DNA from: Lithodes maja | Lineage: Eukaryota; Arthropoda; Malacostraca; Decapoda; Lithodidae | NCBI GenBank assembly: GCA_037953745.1 | Contig: JBAKBP010003159.1 | Span: 62,001-126,000, forward strand | Length of the DNA stretch: 64,000 nt | Direction: 5' to 3' | Shown: positions 31,871-42,935 of the stretch, one piece after another | Numbering within the stretch: the stretch's first letter is position 1 | Layout of the letters: each line of letters begins with the position of its first letter | Notes under the pieces: generated by a model | What the model saw: only the letters and a program-made list of their open reading frames with translations | Databases searched by the model: none | Told to the model about the DNA's origin: nothing | Position numbers and translations under genes: made by a program

Positions 31871-32318
31871 CCCGTACAGCCCCAGCGACGCGCCTGGCGC
31901 GTCGGCGATGTATGTAACGCACAGCCCCAGAGACGCGCCTGGCGCGTCACCCTAATTGCCCCTAATTGCGCCGACCGTAACCTCAGGTGTAGCCACGCAA
32001 GAGGGCTCAGATTTGTATGGGAACTGTGTACGTATCCCACGCAACCGTGCCGATGGTTGAAAACTCTCAAAGTCCATGTGCGTGCGCGTGAGCGCGCAAT
32101 AACCTGGTTTTTTGGGGTAATTGCCTTCAATTTTTTACTCTTGTAAAATACGTTTTCGGGGGCTCTGTAGGACCATTCTTTAAGCTTTTTGAGCGGTTTT
32201 TCGTGGTTTTTCCTTCATTCCTAACCCATTCGCTATTGTTTCTGGAATAAAACCATTTTTTGAAAACCGGCCGGGTTCTGGTGAACAAACATTACAAAAC
32301 TAGCCGGGGCTGGACGGG
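31871..32318. mobile_element. TTAA-flanked MITE with hairpin repeats (448 bp)
   Basis: The ends CCCGTACAGCCCCAGC and (reversed) CCCGTCCAGCCCCGGC form a 16 bp inverted repeat with two mismatches, bordered by TTAA on both sides (31867-31870, 32319-32322). Just inside the left end, ACAGCCCCAG followed by GACGCGCCTGGCGCGTC occurs twice, 45 bp apart (31887-31903 and 31932-31948). Each is a near-perfect palindrome. No transposase is present. Confidence 0.82.
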
Positions 32319-32322
32319 TTAA

Positions 32323-33040
32323 GGGTATTATGCATACCGCATTAGCCTGCATTAAGATTAAGGGTTCAGTTAAGGGTCTTGTACAGTACAGTCGTCGGGA
32401 TTAATTAGTTTCTTTTTTCCTGATCTAAGGCGTTAGTAGCACTGCACGGTGGAGAGGTATCACCTCCTATTCCCATAAGCCCACCTAAATCATCACCTTT
32501 TCTCTCCGACCCCAGAACTCCACCCACTACCCTCCCTACTCTAGCTCTCACCCATAGAGTAAAGATAGATAGAGGCAAAAGCGTGACGTCAATAATCTGA
32601 AAATAGTGATCCGGGCCTTCGGGAGATGGCAGCACGATCGCAAAAGAAAATGTGAGGGTCCCTATTAATTTGTAATAATCCCTACCTTGTTCATCTTGAA
32701 ATTGTCATCATTATGAGGAGGTTCACAGTCAAATCTGTTCTACCCCATCCCCCGCCATTATTGTTGCGAAACTCGGGAGACGGACGGGAGTTGCTAACGT
32801 CAAACAAGCTAGGACAAAATATCTCTAGACGTCATAAGTATAACCTAAGAACGTATTTCGTGTAAATGTCCAGTTTAAGTGCAACTTTACAATTTAACAT
32901 CTACTGTACATAACATGTAACTAATAATATATATTCAAAATGATATTCTCATCCTTGTTCTGTTGCTTGAGTTATACAGCTTGCATCATATATAAGTATG
33001 TTTTATAGTGTATATGTGTACTTAAGTTTTGCCTCTTGCT
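32323..33040. other. No gene seen
   Basis: Mixed-composition sequence with short ORFs only and no recognisable repeat. Confidence 0.45.
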
Positions 33041-33050
33041 TTTATATATA

Positions 33051-33106
<56 letters not shown>
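33041..33106. repeat. (TA)n microsatellite, left of solo LTR
   Basis: Almost pure AT dinucleotide. Another (TA)n tract begins directly at the other side of the LTR (34894), so the LTR landed inside a TA repeat. Confidence 0.9.
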
Positions 33107-33110
<4 letters not shown>

Positions 33111-34893
33111 ACGACTGAGGTTTAAATATATCAGGGTTCTTATTCATTGGACTAGTAATGGCATAAATGCTACAACGGAAAGCGCTAGATCCAACCTCTG
33201 ATGTGAACAAAGAACACAAATACTCTCCAGAGTTCTATATGCAATAATAGGTTATTATACTCTCAATAAATGTGCGTCTACTCTAGGCTTAATGTTATGT
33301 GAAAACAGCCTATTACTACCTATAACCGAAGGTGCTTGGTTATGGTATGCAAAGTAAGGTGGTAAGAGAAGTTACAGCTTACGTTACTTTAATCAATATA
33401 TATCAGGCACTCCTGCATGAAAGAAAGTGCACTAAAGTCCTTCAACACCAACAAGGAATCTTCTTTAAATGTTATATGCTATCAAGATGCTCGAATCGGA
33501 AATGGAACCCAAAAAGGCAGGCAGCGGAACAATGCTCGTGCAGGCTATGCACACAAAAAGGCAGGATATATAATGCAGTCGGAGCCAAGAATATCCTAAA
33601 CGCTACAACACTAATAATAATCGCCACGACAATGCAGTATTCCTAACAACAAAAAGAGCCTAAGTCGTTTGTGTCTCAATACATCAAACTAGGCTGCAAA
33701 ATGCTTGTGTAATCATAAACGGGTATGCATAAAAAGAGTATTTGGTTTAATATACTTAATGTCTACTGTGACTGATAAAGTCTAGCTAGAGTCAATGATA
33801 CGAGATACTGGTACGCATGGCATGCCGCATAGCCTAGTGCAAATCTCAAGTCTGTGCGTCAAATATTACGTGATAATGAAGGGTAGCTCTCTTGAGAAAC
33901 CTTAATACCGAAGTATTAAGCGTTCTCCTGGCGTACCTCAAAGACAAACAACGAGCTTAGAACAGTGCAGAATGGTATAGGCAAAAAGCCCTCATTCGTG
34001 CATGCTCTACTCTCAATGGCACACAGACTAGAATTTACCCAATCAACTCCAGTTCTCAGGTATGTCGTACAGATTTTAACTAAGGCCAGCACCCATCGGA
34101 AACAATACCTTATAGTATCAGACTCCTAGTCTAGCATTATCTAATCCAGAAGAACACTAATAATTATAGGAAGCGGTACTGAACAATATGAATGCCAACC
34201 AATGCTTCGTGATCAACTTATTTTAACAAGTAACATACATGGGTTATATAAGACCTTAACACACAATACAACTGGCCAGCAGAGTTAACCAGAGGGGGTA
34301 TAATATTAATAAAAGGTGGTGAAAGATATGGAAAATGAGAGAGATAGGCAGAGGAAAAGGTTCTCAGGTGCGGAGAGGGAGACAGATATCATAGGGATAA
34401 GAGGGATGCATTCTAGAAAGCAGATCTGAGGGAGAGAGTGGCGAGGAAGCTGTATATATACTAGCACTAGCTCGAACCGCGTAGAAAAGCGGTAACAAGT
34501 CCTCTAGCCAATGCTAAAGAAGCTAGCCAAACATGACGTCATCAAGCATGGTAAAAAACTCCTCTAACCAATCCCCGAGGCCAGCCAGCTATGACATCAT
34601 CGAGTATAGCAAAACACTGCGCGCCTCCCCACACTCTGTTCTACTCTCTCTCTCTCTCTCTCTCTCAAATTCTATCATTACTACTTAATGATAAAACATA
34701 TACTTTGCAATTAAATATATAAAGCCTTGACATGGGTGAAAACAAAGAGCCTTTCTTGACTGCCCATGACAAGAGCTTTCATATGAAATAAAGCACACAA
34801 TACACCAACTGTCGCCACATCCACTGCCCTGGCGATCCTAGCGAGTCACTGTAGGACAAGCCATGCGGTTCTAACGGAGTGGTTAACGTCACA
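33107..34893 (-). mobile_element. Solo LTR of the same Gypsy family, diverged
   Basis: Starts TGTTACGACT and ends AACGTCACA, like the LTRs at 18882 and 54018. It shares landmarks with them: TCTAGCT, CTCTCTTGAGA, GTTCTCCTGGCG, GGCAAAAAGCCCTCA, GGCGATCCTAGCGAGT. No body or partner LTR is nearby, and (TA)n flanks both sides, so it is a solo LTR (1787 bp) left by LTR-LTR recombination. Divergence is much greater than between copies 1 and 2. Confidence 0.82.
34500..34617 (-). promoter_or_regulatory. Duplicated CCAAT-CRE module in the solo LTR
   Basis: TCTAGCCAATG then ACATGACGTCATC is repeated ~58 bp on as TCTAACCAATC then CTATGACATCATC. One copy holds a perfect TGACGTCA. The spacing is kept, suggesting a tandemly duplicated enhancer-type module. 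Confidence 0.6.
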
Positions 34894-34956
<63 letters not shown>

Positions 34957-35040
34957 GGTATATATATATATATATATATATACCGGTATATATATATATA
35001 TATATATTATTATATATATATATATTTTTTTTTTTTTTTT
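34894..35040. repeat. (TA)n with interspersed ACCGG, then poly(T)
   Basis: TATATA repeats broken by two TATACCGGTATA units, ending in about 20 T. ORFs rich in Ile/Tyr here are repeat artefacts. Confidence 0.9.
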
Positions 35041-35795
35041 AAATAATTTCCATATGTTTTTACCCACATTAATTCACTCTTTGTGATAAGGAATATCCAC
35101 TCGGGCTTTTTATAATATTATGCCCCACAATAGTGCTGCTACCACTTTCTCCTCTTTCCGTTAATTTTCTTTGCTCTCACCCATCTAGAGGTTTCTTCTG
35201 ACACCTCATCAATTACGTGTATTCTGAACAAATAATGAAGGACTTCAATGTGGCATAGGCAGAGTTATAAAGCAAGAGCTAAATTTGAAAGATAGAAAGA
35301 TAGATGCATAAATAGATAGACAGAGAGAGAGAGAAAAATAGATAAGGAAGGAGGAGGCAAGGAATGATCGCCGAAATTCTTTCATAATTATGATTCGAGT
35401 GACTCATACCGATTCATTTTCCAATAAAACCTGAAAGGTTCATACCGATATTTAGTACTGTTGAACGGTCTTTCCCTCATAAAGCTGTCAAACTAACCCA
35501 CGTGAAGTTGCATGAATCATAGGTTAACATATTTTGACAAGTACTGTATGTGATAGCTTTCTTAAGATGCGAATTACAGGTATTGGCCAAGCTTCATTTA
35601 AATCCATGCGTACTGTCTGGAACAATTCCGTAGACAATCGAACAGACAAAACAGTGAAACCAATATAATCAAATGACGACCACATAGTAACAACAATACT
35701 CCTTGAACTTAAGTAAATGTTTGATATGTAGTAGCTCTTGTTTCTGTAATATTGTACAGGCAATTGTAGTCTGGAATCTTCAAAATTTAAGTTTT
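35041..35795. other. No gene seen
   Basis: AT-rich DNA with a GATA/GAGA-rich patch near 35290-35340. No recognised feature. Confidence 0.45.
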
Positions 35796-37289
35796 ATCAG
35801 AAACAGTGGCGTAGCTAAGAGGGAGGGGGGGGGGGGGGGTGAAATCGCCATCCTAGGCCCCAAGTGGATATGAAACTAATATAAATGCTACTAATAGCAT
35901 ATACATAAAAGTAATAATGAGTAAAATAATCCATGCGTGTTTTATGATTTAAATCTTCCTCTTTTTCTCTCCTGTGACGTCATGGCATTGTCTTGACTGG
36001 AAGTGGATATTTAAAATTCAACAAAAAACGATCACTCGATCAGTATTGCTTTAGCGGTGCTGCCGCTCTCGCTCCTACCCGCTACTTTCTCAGGACGCAC
36101 TGGCAGGTAGGCCTAATGATTATAATAATATATCTAAACTACAATAAAGCACTATTGAGTTTGGCAGTTGATTAGTATACTGTGTTTTCCGTAAGCATGT
36201 GTAAAGGAATAATAAGACATCATTAATTTTGAAGTATTCAAAATATGAAACATGGTAGCTAGTAAGTTGAGTGTATAGATATAATAGGATAATCTTAGAT
36301 TAGGTCTATACATATTATTTATATATATACGACCCAGAAATTTCGGTATTATATTGTCTTTGTTCGTGAACTGTAGCCTAATGGTCTAATCGTTATCTGT
36401 ATTCTATAGTTAACCTATGAACTTAACCTTGTGAGAAGGTAGAGTGGTATCGAAGGTATTTGTAGAGTAGGCTAATCTATTAGGCCTAGAGATGTGTATG
36501 TGTTTGTCTTCTCATTAATTCTGTCTCAAACTGTAAGGGGCCTAATATATAGCCTACAATTTACACATTCTGTTTGCTATCGAGGTTTCACCTAGTAACT
36601 TATACTCTACTCTCAGGTGACGGTAGATTACAAAGGTATTATAATTATTTTCAGTTATAATTTAATTTGTGGTGAACTATGGTCTTACTAAACCTTAGCT
36701 TGATCATGCAAAAGATGCATAGTCGTTTTATATTAGTCAATTAAGTGTGGATACAACACATCAGCAGCTCAGCTAAAATAGAACCTAAGTGGGGCAACAT
36801 TTATGTCATAAAGTGTGCAGTACCTTGGTTAGGCTATGACTGTCATTCTTTCAATTTTGGACTCTGGAGCACTTTTTTGTAATGCTACCCTAAACCTCCC
36901 GTATATAGGCTATGGTGCTCGTACATGCGGAACCCAGGAACTGTGAAATGCGAGAAGGAACAGAGTTGTAAACATTGATCCCTTTCGTTTGTAATCTAGC
37001 CATTCGGCTGATTCAGGGTCAGGTACTGTACAAACTCCGACGTTTCGAAGCAGCAGAACGGCCTGCTCAAAGCGGCAAGCCTTACAATTTGATTTCTAAC
37101 AAGGGACTGGTGTTCTCGAGAAGAGGCCCCAGTTTTGAAGTAATGCATGGCTTGATAGCCAATAAGGTCTATTTTAACTCCCTAACGCCAGTGGTGGGGT
37201 TGAAATATAATTGAACACAGTTCATGTAGTTCCGTATATTATTTATTTGTAATATTTTATAATAATGATTTTGTATTTGTTTTTCAGCC

Positions 37290-37350
37290 ATGCCTAATGA
37301 ACGACAAAAGGATTATCAAAGTGGTGCTGATTATTGGGAAAAACGAGTCT
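37290..37350 (+). pseudogene. Possible start of an hAT transposase ORF
   Basis: An ATG after a T-rich, acceptor-like TTTTTCAG opens MPNERQKDYQSGADYWEKR and a stop. The xSGAxxxxKR pattern resembles the N-terminus of ZMYM-like hAT proteins. This is only 20 residues, so it is a hint and not an identification. Confidence 0.3.
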
Positions 37351-37362
37351 AATCCTTTAGAT

Positions 37363-37635
37363 CAGCATTTCCCCACCTGGGGGAAATTTCCCACTGGGGG
37401 GAAATTTGAAGCTACCAGGGGGGAAATAATTACATGATTACACTGCCTACTACGGTACTACTACTACTAGCAATAAAACAAAAATCTCGGAGATGGATTT
37501 TCTCATGCTCGAGAGAGAGAGAGTGTAGTCACAGTGTGTTTCGACTACTCTTTCCCTTGTCCACATGAAGGGGGAAATCTGGATGGTTGAACTTGTTGGA
37601 GGGGGAAATGACAGAAAAAAGGTTGGGAATCGCTG
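37363..37635. mobile_element. Nested hAT MITE (273 bp)
   Basis: Flanked by an identical 8 bp CTTTAGAT (37355-37362 and 37636-37643). The ends are CAGCATTTCCCCACC and (reversed) CAGCGATTCCCAACC, the usual hAT type. GGGGGAAATTT motifs recur within. No ORF. It inserted into the larger hAT-like element and so is younger. Confidence 0.82.
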
Positions 37636-37924
37636 CTTTAGATAATAGTTTGATAATCATTGTACATTACTTTCATTATTATTTCAATAAAGATTCATGG
37701 ATAGCGTCAAAATGCACCTAGATAGGAATATTTTGTTTTCCCAAAATATTATCGGGGGGGGGGGGGGTCATACAGCTCCCCCCCCCCCCCCCCCCAGCTG
37801 CTTTGGATCGCTTCGCTCGCCACCCCCACCCCCCCTTAAAAAATCAGCAAAGCCTGGAGGGGGCCCCTCCAGAAACCAAGGTCCCCGGGGCCCCAAAATC
37901 TCTAGCTACGCCCCTGATCAGAAA

Positions 37925-38180
37925 GCAGCTACCCAGCGTAATCTACCTTCAGTCTAGTTCCGATTCCAATGTGAAAGAACCTCAAAATAGTATGAGCAAA
38001 ACTTATCATCGAAAATTGCCGGAAAAATCGCTCGTGTGACCATTTACTAAACCAAACCTCCGTATTGATGTCCTTCTCTTTCTTCGACTCTTATTATTAC
38101 CAGTAGGTAGGAAAACAATACAATACCTGCACAATAGCCTAGACTTTTTCGGGTAATTGTCCCTTCACGTAAGAAACAAG
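37925..38180. other. No gene seen
   Basis: Unique-looking sequence between the hAT element and the ORF at 38181. Confidence 0.4.
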
Positions 38181-38543
38181 ATGTCTTACAGTGACGCCTA
38201 CATCAAGAGGGTGTTGACCATCAACCCTGAGGTGGGTACTGCCCCTAAGAAAATTACTTTCCAAAATTCAGGCACGGAAGGTCCTCCCCGTAAGATGGTG
38301 AAGCGTGCTGACCCTCCAGTCCCAAACACTGGACGTACCCAGCCACGCCAGCCTATGACACTCTCTCCAAAATGGTCCAGCATTTATAAGCCATTTGTTT
38401 GGCTTGAAGTAGGGGCCGCTGTGGCTTTCCAGCCAGTGATCATAAATAAGCCTGTGACAGTTGCACCACTAATGTCCAACTGTCCAACCCAGCTAGTGGT
38501 CGTGAATAAGCCTGTGACAGTCGCAGTGATGTATGAAAGCTAA
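38181..38543 (+). CDS. Unrecognised 120-codon ORF with internal repeat
   Basis: From ATG 38181 the product begins MSYSDAYIKRVLTINPEVG. It is basic and Pro-rich in the middle and ends with two related units of about 20 residues, each holding VxxNKPVTVA. The DNA repeat (AATAAGCCTGTGACAGT twice, 60 bp apart) accounts for this. An earlier TTG in frame at 38157 is an unlikely start. I do not recognise the protein: there is no signal peptide, membrane segment or known motif. It might be an exon, a viral or transposon relic, or chance. Confidence 0.35.
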   Translation: MSYSDAYIKRVLTINPEVGTAPKKITFQNSGTEGPPRKMVKRADPPVPNTGRTQPRQPMTLSPKWSSIYKPFVWLEVGAAVAFQPVIINKPVTVAPLMSNCPTQLVVVNKPVTVAVMYES

Positions 38544-39339
38544 GAATTATGAATGAATTGCGAGTGTTGTTTCTCTTTATTATCAGTAAATTTATTATAC
38601 AGTATGAGATAACCACTGCATAAGGAACTACTTTCGTTATTCAATTGTGCGCGTTATATTTCGATGCATAAGATCACGGAGAGGAACAGAAGTTATGTGG
38701 ATAACTGTACATGTGTTATTTAGCCTCCTGCCTCCTGCCCGTGTTTCCTGAGGCATGTTTGCTTTTACTGGCCCGGAATGAAAAGATTATCCTGCTGTGT
38801 GGAGGTTTAAAAATGCTATGGACATAAAAGTTACATCACCAAACATGGCTTCATGTTCCCTTCACCCGGAAACATGAACAAGACTCGTTAACGATTTTTC
38901 TTAAATTTTTGTGTTAACCTTTAGAAGATACAATGATGCATTTATTTTATGTTTTCAGGCAGTTAATAGACACTTGTCTTTACATTAGGAAGGGTATGTG
39001 GATATTACCTATCTTTTATATACTGTAGGTCAACATATGTCTGTCACTGCAACAATGCAAAAATCACAAAACAAGTTAGTGGATTTGAATTATTGACAAA
39101 CTATTATCTGTGCAAGTCTACATATTTATTAGTGTTACTAAGATTAACCCTTTCAAGATCCAAGTATGTATTTCTTTTCAGTTTTATTATTCAACAATTT
39201 TATTCAGATTAAACCTTTTGTTGCAGTTGCCGTACAGGTACATCCAGGAAATATCCTGGAATTATTAACTCTGTGAAGCAGAGTGGTATCGCGCAAACAG
39301 ATCCCGCCCATATACTGTGCACCACCAATCAGCTTTTCT
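38544..39339. other. No gene seen, one small hairpin
   Basis: AT-rich. TCCAGGAAATATCCTGGA at 39243-39260 is a 7 bp stem with a 4 nt loop, just before the tandem array. Confidence 0.5.
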
Positions 39340-39932
39340 GTCGTCGTCGTCGTCTGTCCGGTAACTCCTAGACCGTTCAATGAATTTTCACCAAATTTTA
39401 CAGGTATATATATTATGTCAATGCGATGGTCAGCCAAAAATAAATATTCAATTTGACTAAAAGGTTAAGGTCAAAGGACAAAGTTAAAAATAAGATAAAT
39501 ATTTCATGTGTTAGTTTTTACTCAAATTTCTTCATTTTCACTATACAAGTCACTGGTAACCTCGATATATTATTGACCAAATTTTAGATAAATATTCTAA
39601 AGGGTAAGGTCATAGGTCAAGGTCGAATGTCAAAATAAGTTTGAAACTACTATTTCTTATAATAACTGTTAGATTCTCACTAGCTTTACCTTGAATATTC
39701 AGTATACCTAGGCCAAGGTCATACAATAAACTATTCAATTCGATATGAATGGTCAAGGCCACAAGCCAAGGTAAAATATAAGCTCAATATGCTAATGTCT
39801 TTGCTTTTCATGCAAACTTTGCAAAATTTGGTGAGATACTTTCACTTTAAATGGAAAGGAAAAAACACATTTTGAGACACATATCATGAGGGTCAAGGTG
39901 AAGGTCAAAGGTCAAGGTACACTATTCTTTAA

Positions 39933-40400
39933 CACTCCACGAACGGCTAGATCGGTAACTTCTACTACCTGCCAAGCGGGTGGTTTTACCCTAAACAAGC
40001 TTATTTCCGTGCTCTTTTTCATGCATAAACAAGAGCCAAAGTGTAATACAAGTATGTATCCGTGAAAGGGCGATAATTGAGCTTTCCAATGACACCAAAA
40101 CCATCCTTCTACGATCACGGGTTGTCTTGCAACGATCGTGCAACACGAAGGAAGAATCCCTAATTTCCTGACATATTTCCCTGTCTAGGAAGGCAGTGAG
40201 TGTGGATGTGTGTAGAGGTGGGCCTAGTGCCGGCGCGGGAGCCGTGCCGAACGGTCAGAGTCAACCTACGCTCCTCCCACCGCTCGGACTCTCTCTCAGA
40301 GCCAATTATGTGCTCAAAATTGCTACCGACTTAAGGCGGTCCCCGCCACATTGTCCTTTATTCTCTAGACCGCCTTAAGTCGGGCCCCGCCAATAAGGGG
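39933..40400. mobile_element. TTAA-flanked insertion in the AGGTCA array (468 bp)
   Basis: TTAA at 39929-39932 and 40401-40404. Another array unit shows the unoccupied site as ATTCTTTAAATATATATAAA (43276-43295), so the insertion and its TTAA duplication can be read directly. The outer ends are poorly inverted-repeated (CACTCC... and, reversed, CCCCTT...). A 16 bp perfect inverted repeat, CCGACTTAAGGCGGTC, lies near the right end (40327-40342 and 40368-40383). No ORF of note. Confidence 0.7.
40327..40383. repeat. 16 bp perfect inverted repeat, 25 nt loop
   Basis: CCGACTTAAGGCGGTC and its exact reverse complement, each followed by CCCGCCA. It is subterminal in the TTAA insertion. Confidence 0.85.
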
Positions 40401-40834
40401 TTAAATATATATAAAACTAACTGATGGGTTATAATGAAATTAGTAATGCTTATTTGATTTTCCTGGGCAATGTGAATGAACAAAACAAATACTCTTACAT
40501 CAAGGTCAAAGGTCAACTTATGCTATATATTTTTAGCTTTTATTCAAATGTATTCATTTTCACTATGCAAGTTACTGGTAACCTTGATATCGTATTGCCC
40601 CTTTGCTTTATAAATATTCTAAAGGGTAAGGTCAAAGGTCAATGTCAAATGTCAAAATAAGTGTTTTACTACTATTTCTTATAATAACTGTTAGATTCTC
40701 ACTAGCCTTACCATGAGTAATCCGAATACCTAGGCCAAGGACATACAATAAACTATTCAATTCCATATGAATAGTATATATGAATATGAATTCTTCCCCT
40801 CCTAAAGAAAGCAAACTTTCATAAACTTAGAGCT

Positions 40835-42241
40835 ATGTTTAAAGAAACTGACTCAAGCTTTTTAATTAACAATAACGACATAAATACATCTTGGAAGTTA
40901 TTCGAAACCACTTACCTAAAAGCAGTGCAAGACTGCATACCATCGAAAATACGGCATGCAGGCCATAATAATAAGCCCAAATGGTGGAATAAAGATATTT
41001 CAAACTGCCTGCTTGCTAAAAAAATTGCTAATGATATATTAAAATCCTCACAAAATGACGAAGAACGGCTTAAATTTGTAGAGCTACGACGCAAAGCCAA
41101 AAAGTTAGTTAAGCAAAGTAAAAAGACCTTAGAGTTACATATTGCGAATCAAAGTAAAACAAACCCGAAAGAATTCTATAGTTATATCATAAAGAAAAAA
41201 GTAGTTACTTCAACTGTTGGACCGTTAGTCGATGAAAATGGAGAATACACCAAAGACGAAGTACAAATGAGTAATGCCCTCAATACCTTCTTTACATCAG
41301 TTTTTACAACAGAAGACCTCAGTGATATCCCTACACCATCGCCGATTCAGATTGATAATTCAGATGTTCTAAGCAATATCACCGTTACAGAGAGAGCAGT
41401 ATTGAATTGTTTAGATAAACTCAAGGTAAATAAAATGCCTGGACCTGATACAATCTCGCCTAGAGTTCTAAAGGAAGCTAAGGATGAGCTCTCCAAACCA
41501 CTGACATTACTATTCAATAAATCCTTGCAGTCTGGAACTATGCCTGATCAGTGGAAGATAGCCAACGTAACACCGATATTCAAAAAAGGCAGCAAATCCC
41601 TACCCAGTAACTATCGTCCAATTAGCTTAACCTCAGTTGTATGTAAAATGCTAGAAACGGTCATAAGAGACAGACTCGTAAATCACTTAGAGGAAAATAA
41701 CATACTTAAAGATACTCAACACGGCTTTCGTAAAAAACGTTCCTGTTTAACAAACCTCTTAGACTTCTTCCACGATATCCTCAACTTCTACGATGAGAGT
41801 AAAGCTGTAGATATTATATACCTTGATTTTCAAAAGGCCTTTGACAAAGTTCCCCAAAAACGTTTACTGCTAAAACTAAAAGCGCATGGAATACAAGACG
41901 GTGTGTTGAAATGGATAGAAAATTGGCTCAGCGACAGAAAGCAAAGAGTAGTCATAAACGGTAAGGCATCTAAATGGACCAATGTAAGTAGCGGGGTACC
42001 CCAGGGATCGGTACTAGGACCAATTCTATTTCTAATTTACATCAACGACATAGATGAGGGTCTCACCTGTACAATCTCAAAATTTGCTGACGATACAAAA
42101 ATTGCAAATAGCGTACTCTCAAAAGAACAAGTTGACGATATGCAACACAATCTAGATAAATTGTCACATTGGGCCCAAATTTGGCAAATGAGTTTCAATG
42201 CGGATAAATGTAAAGTACTACAGTACATATCGGATACCTAA
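40835..42241 (+). pseudogene. CR1-like LINE reverse transcriptase (5'-truncated)
   Basis: 468 codons with RT motifs in order: KWWNKDISNC linker, MPGPDTISPRVLKEA, WKIANVTPIFKKG, NYRPISLTSVVCKMLE, QHGFRKKRSCLTNL, IIYLDFQKAFDKVPQ, SGVPQGSVLGPILF and the catalytic FADDTK, ending WQMSFNADKCKVL. All catalytic residues are present, but the frame breaks at about 42235. The first ATG is probably internal, since the true Pol start and its endonuclease are missing. Confidence 0.92.
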
Positions 42242-42935
42242 ATGAGAAAGCAAACTATTCGATGAATGGCACTCAGCTTAAGAATGTAAACAGAGAATAA
42301 CCTAAAACCGAGTCAACAATGTTCAGAAGTTGTTAAGAAGGCAAACAAAATAATTGGCTTTATAGGCAGGTCATTTGAGCATAAATCCAAAGATGTTATC
42401 CTAACCCTTTACAATTTCTTAGTCCGCCCTCTTCTGGAATACTGCGTTCAATGCTGGTGCCCTTATTACCAAAAAGACATAAACAAGCTAGAACGAGTTC
42501 AACGTAGAGTTACCAAAATGATACCTAGCCTAAAGAACAAACCATACGAAGAGCGTCTTAGAGAATTAAATCTATTTCCTTTAACCCAGCGCAGATTAAG
42601 AGGTGACTTAATTCAAGTGTTCAAAATCATCAAAGGCATCAACAATATGAACTGTAGTAAGTACTTCACTATCGACCAATCTAATTACACGCGGGAAACG
42701 GTTGCAAAATTATTGGTAAATCTTTTAACTTACACGAATCTAAGAATTTCTTCTTCAATCGAGTTGTCAACTTGTGGAATGGGCTTCCCCGAGACGTTAT
42801 AGACTGCAGCACCGTTGATTCATTTAAACTCCGCATAGACAAATATCTCGCATCAAATCCGCGACTCACTGCGTTTGTAAATGAAAAACTTTATTTTACC
42901 CTCCCCTCAGTTACTAACCCATATGTCCCGTACTA
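42242..42935 (+). pseudogene. CR1-like LINE Pol C-terminus, frameshifted
   Basis: After stops near 42240-42300, the conserved tail continues: KKANKIIGFIGRSF, LVRPLLEYCVQCW, RVQRRVTKMIPSL, YEERLRELNLFPLTQRRLR. A frame change near 42695 follows, then NRVVNLWNGLPRDV and STVDSFKLRIDKYL. The Pol stop is near 42935. The order is that of CR1/L2-type Pol tails. Confidence 0.85.

Larger units (their letters stand above)
35804..37916. mobile_element. hAT-like DNA transposon, non-autonomous remnant
   Basis: The left end CAGTGGCGTAGCTAAGAG and the right end (reversed) CAGGGGCGTAGCTAGAG form a terminal inverted repeat. An identical 8 bp sequence, ATCAGAAA, borders both sides (35796-35803 and 37917-37924). 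An 8 bp duplication with CAG-type ends is the hAT signature. G runs near 35825 and 37755 lie just inside the ends. A short frame at 37290 (MPNERQKDYQSGADYWEKR) resembles the start of ZMYM-type hAT transposases, then stops. No intact transposase remains. Confidence 0.83.

Noticed and set aside
32998..33201. Ile/Tyr-rich ORFs in TA repeats (also 34846-35067 and 45104-45250)
   Set aside because: Low-complexity translation of (TA)n microsatellites.
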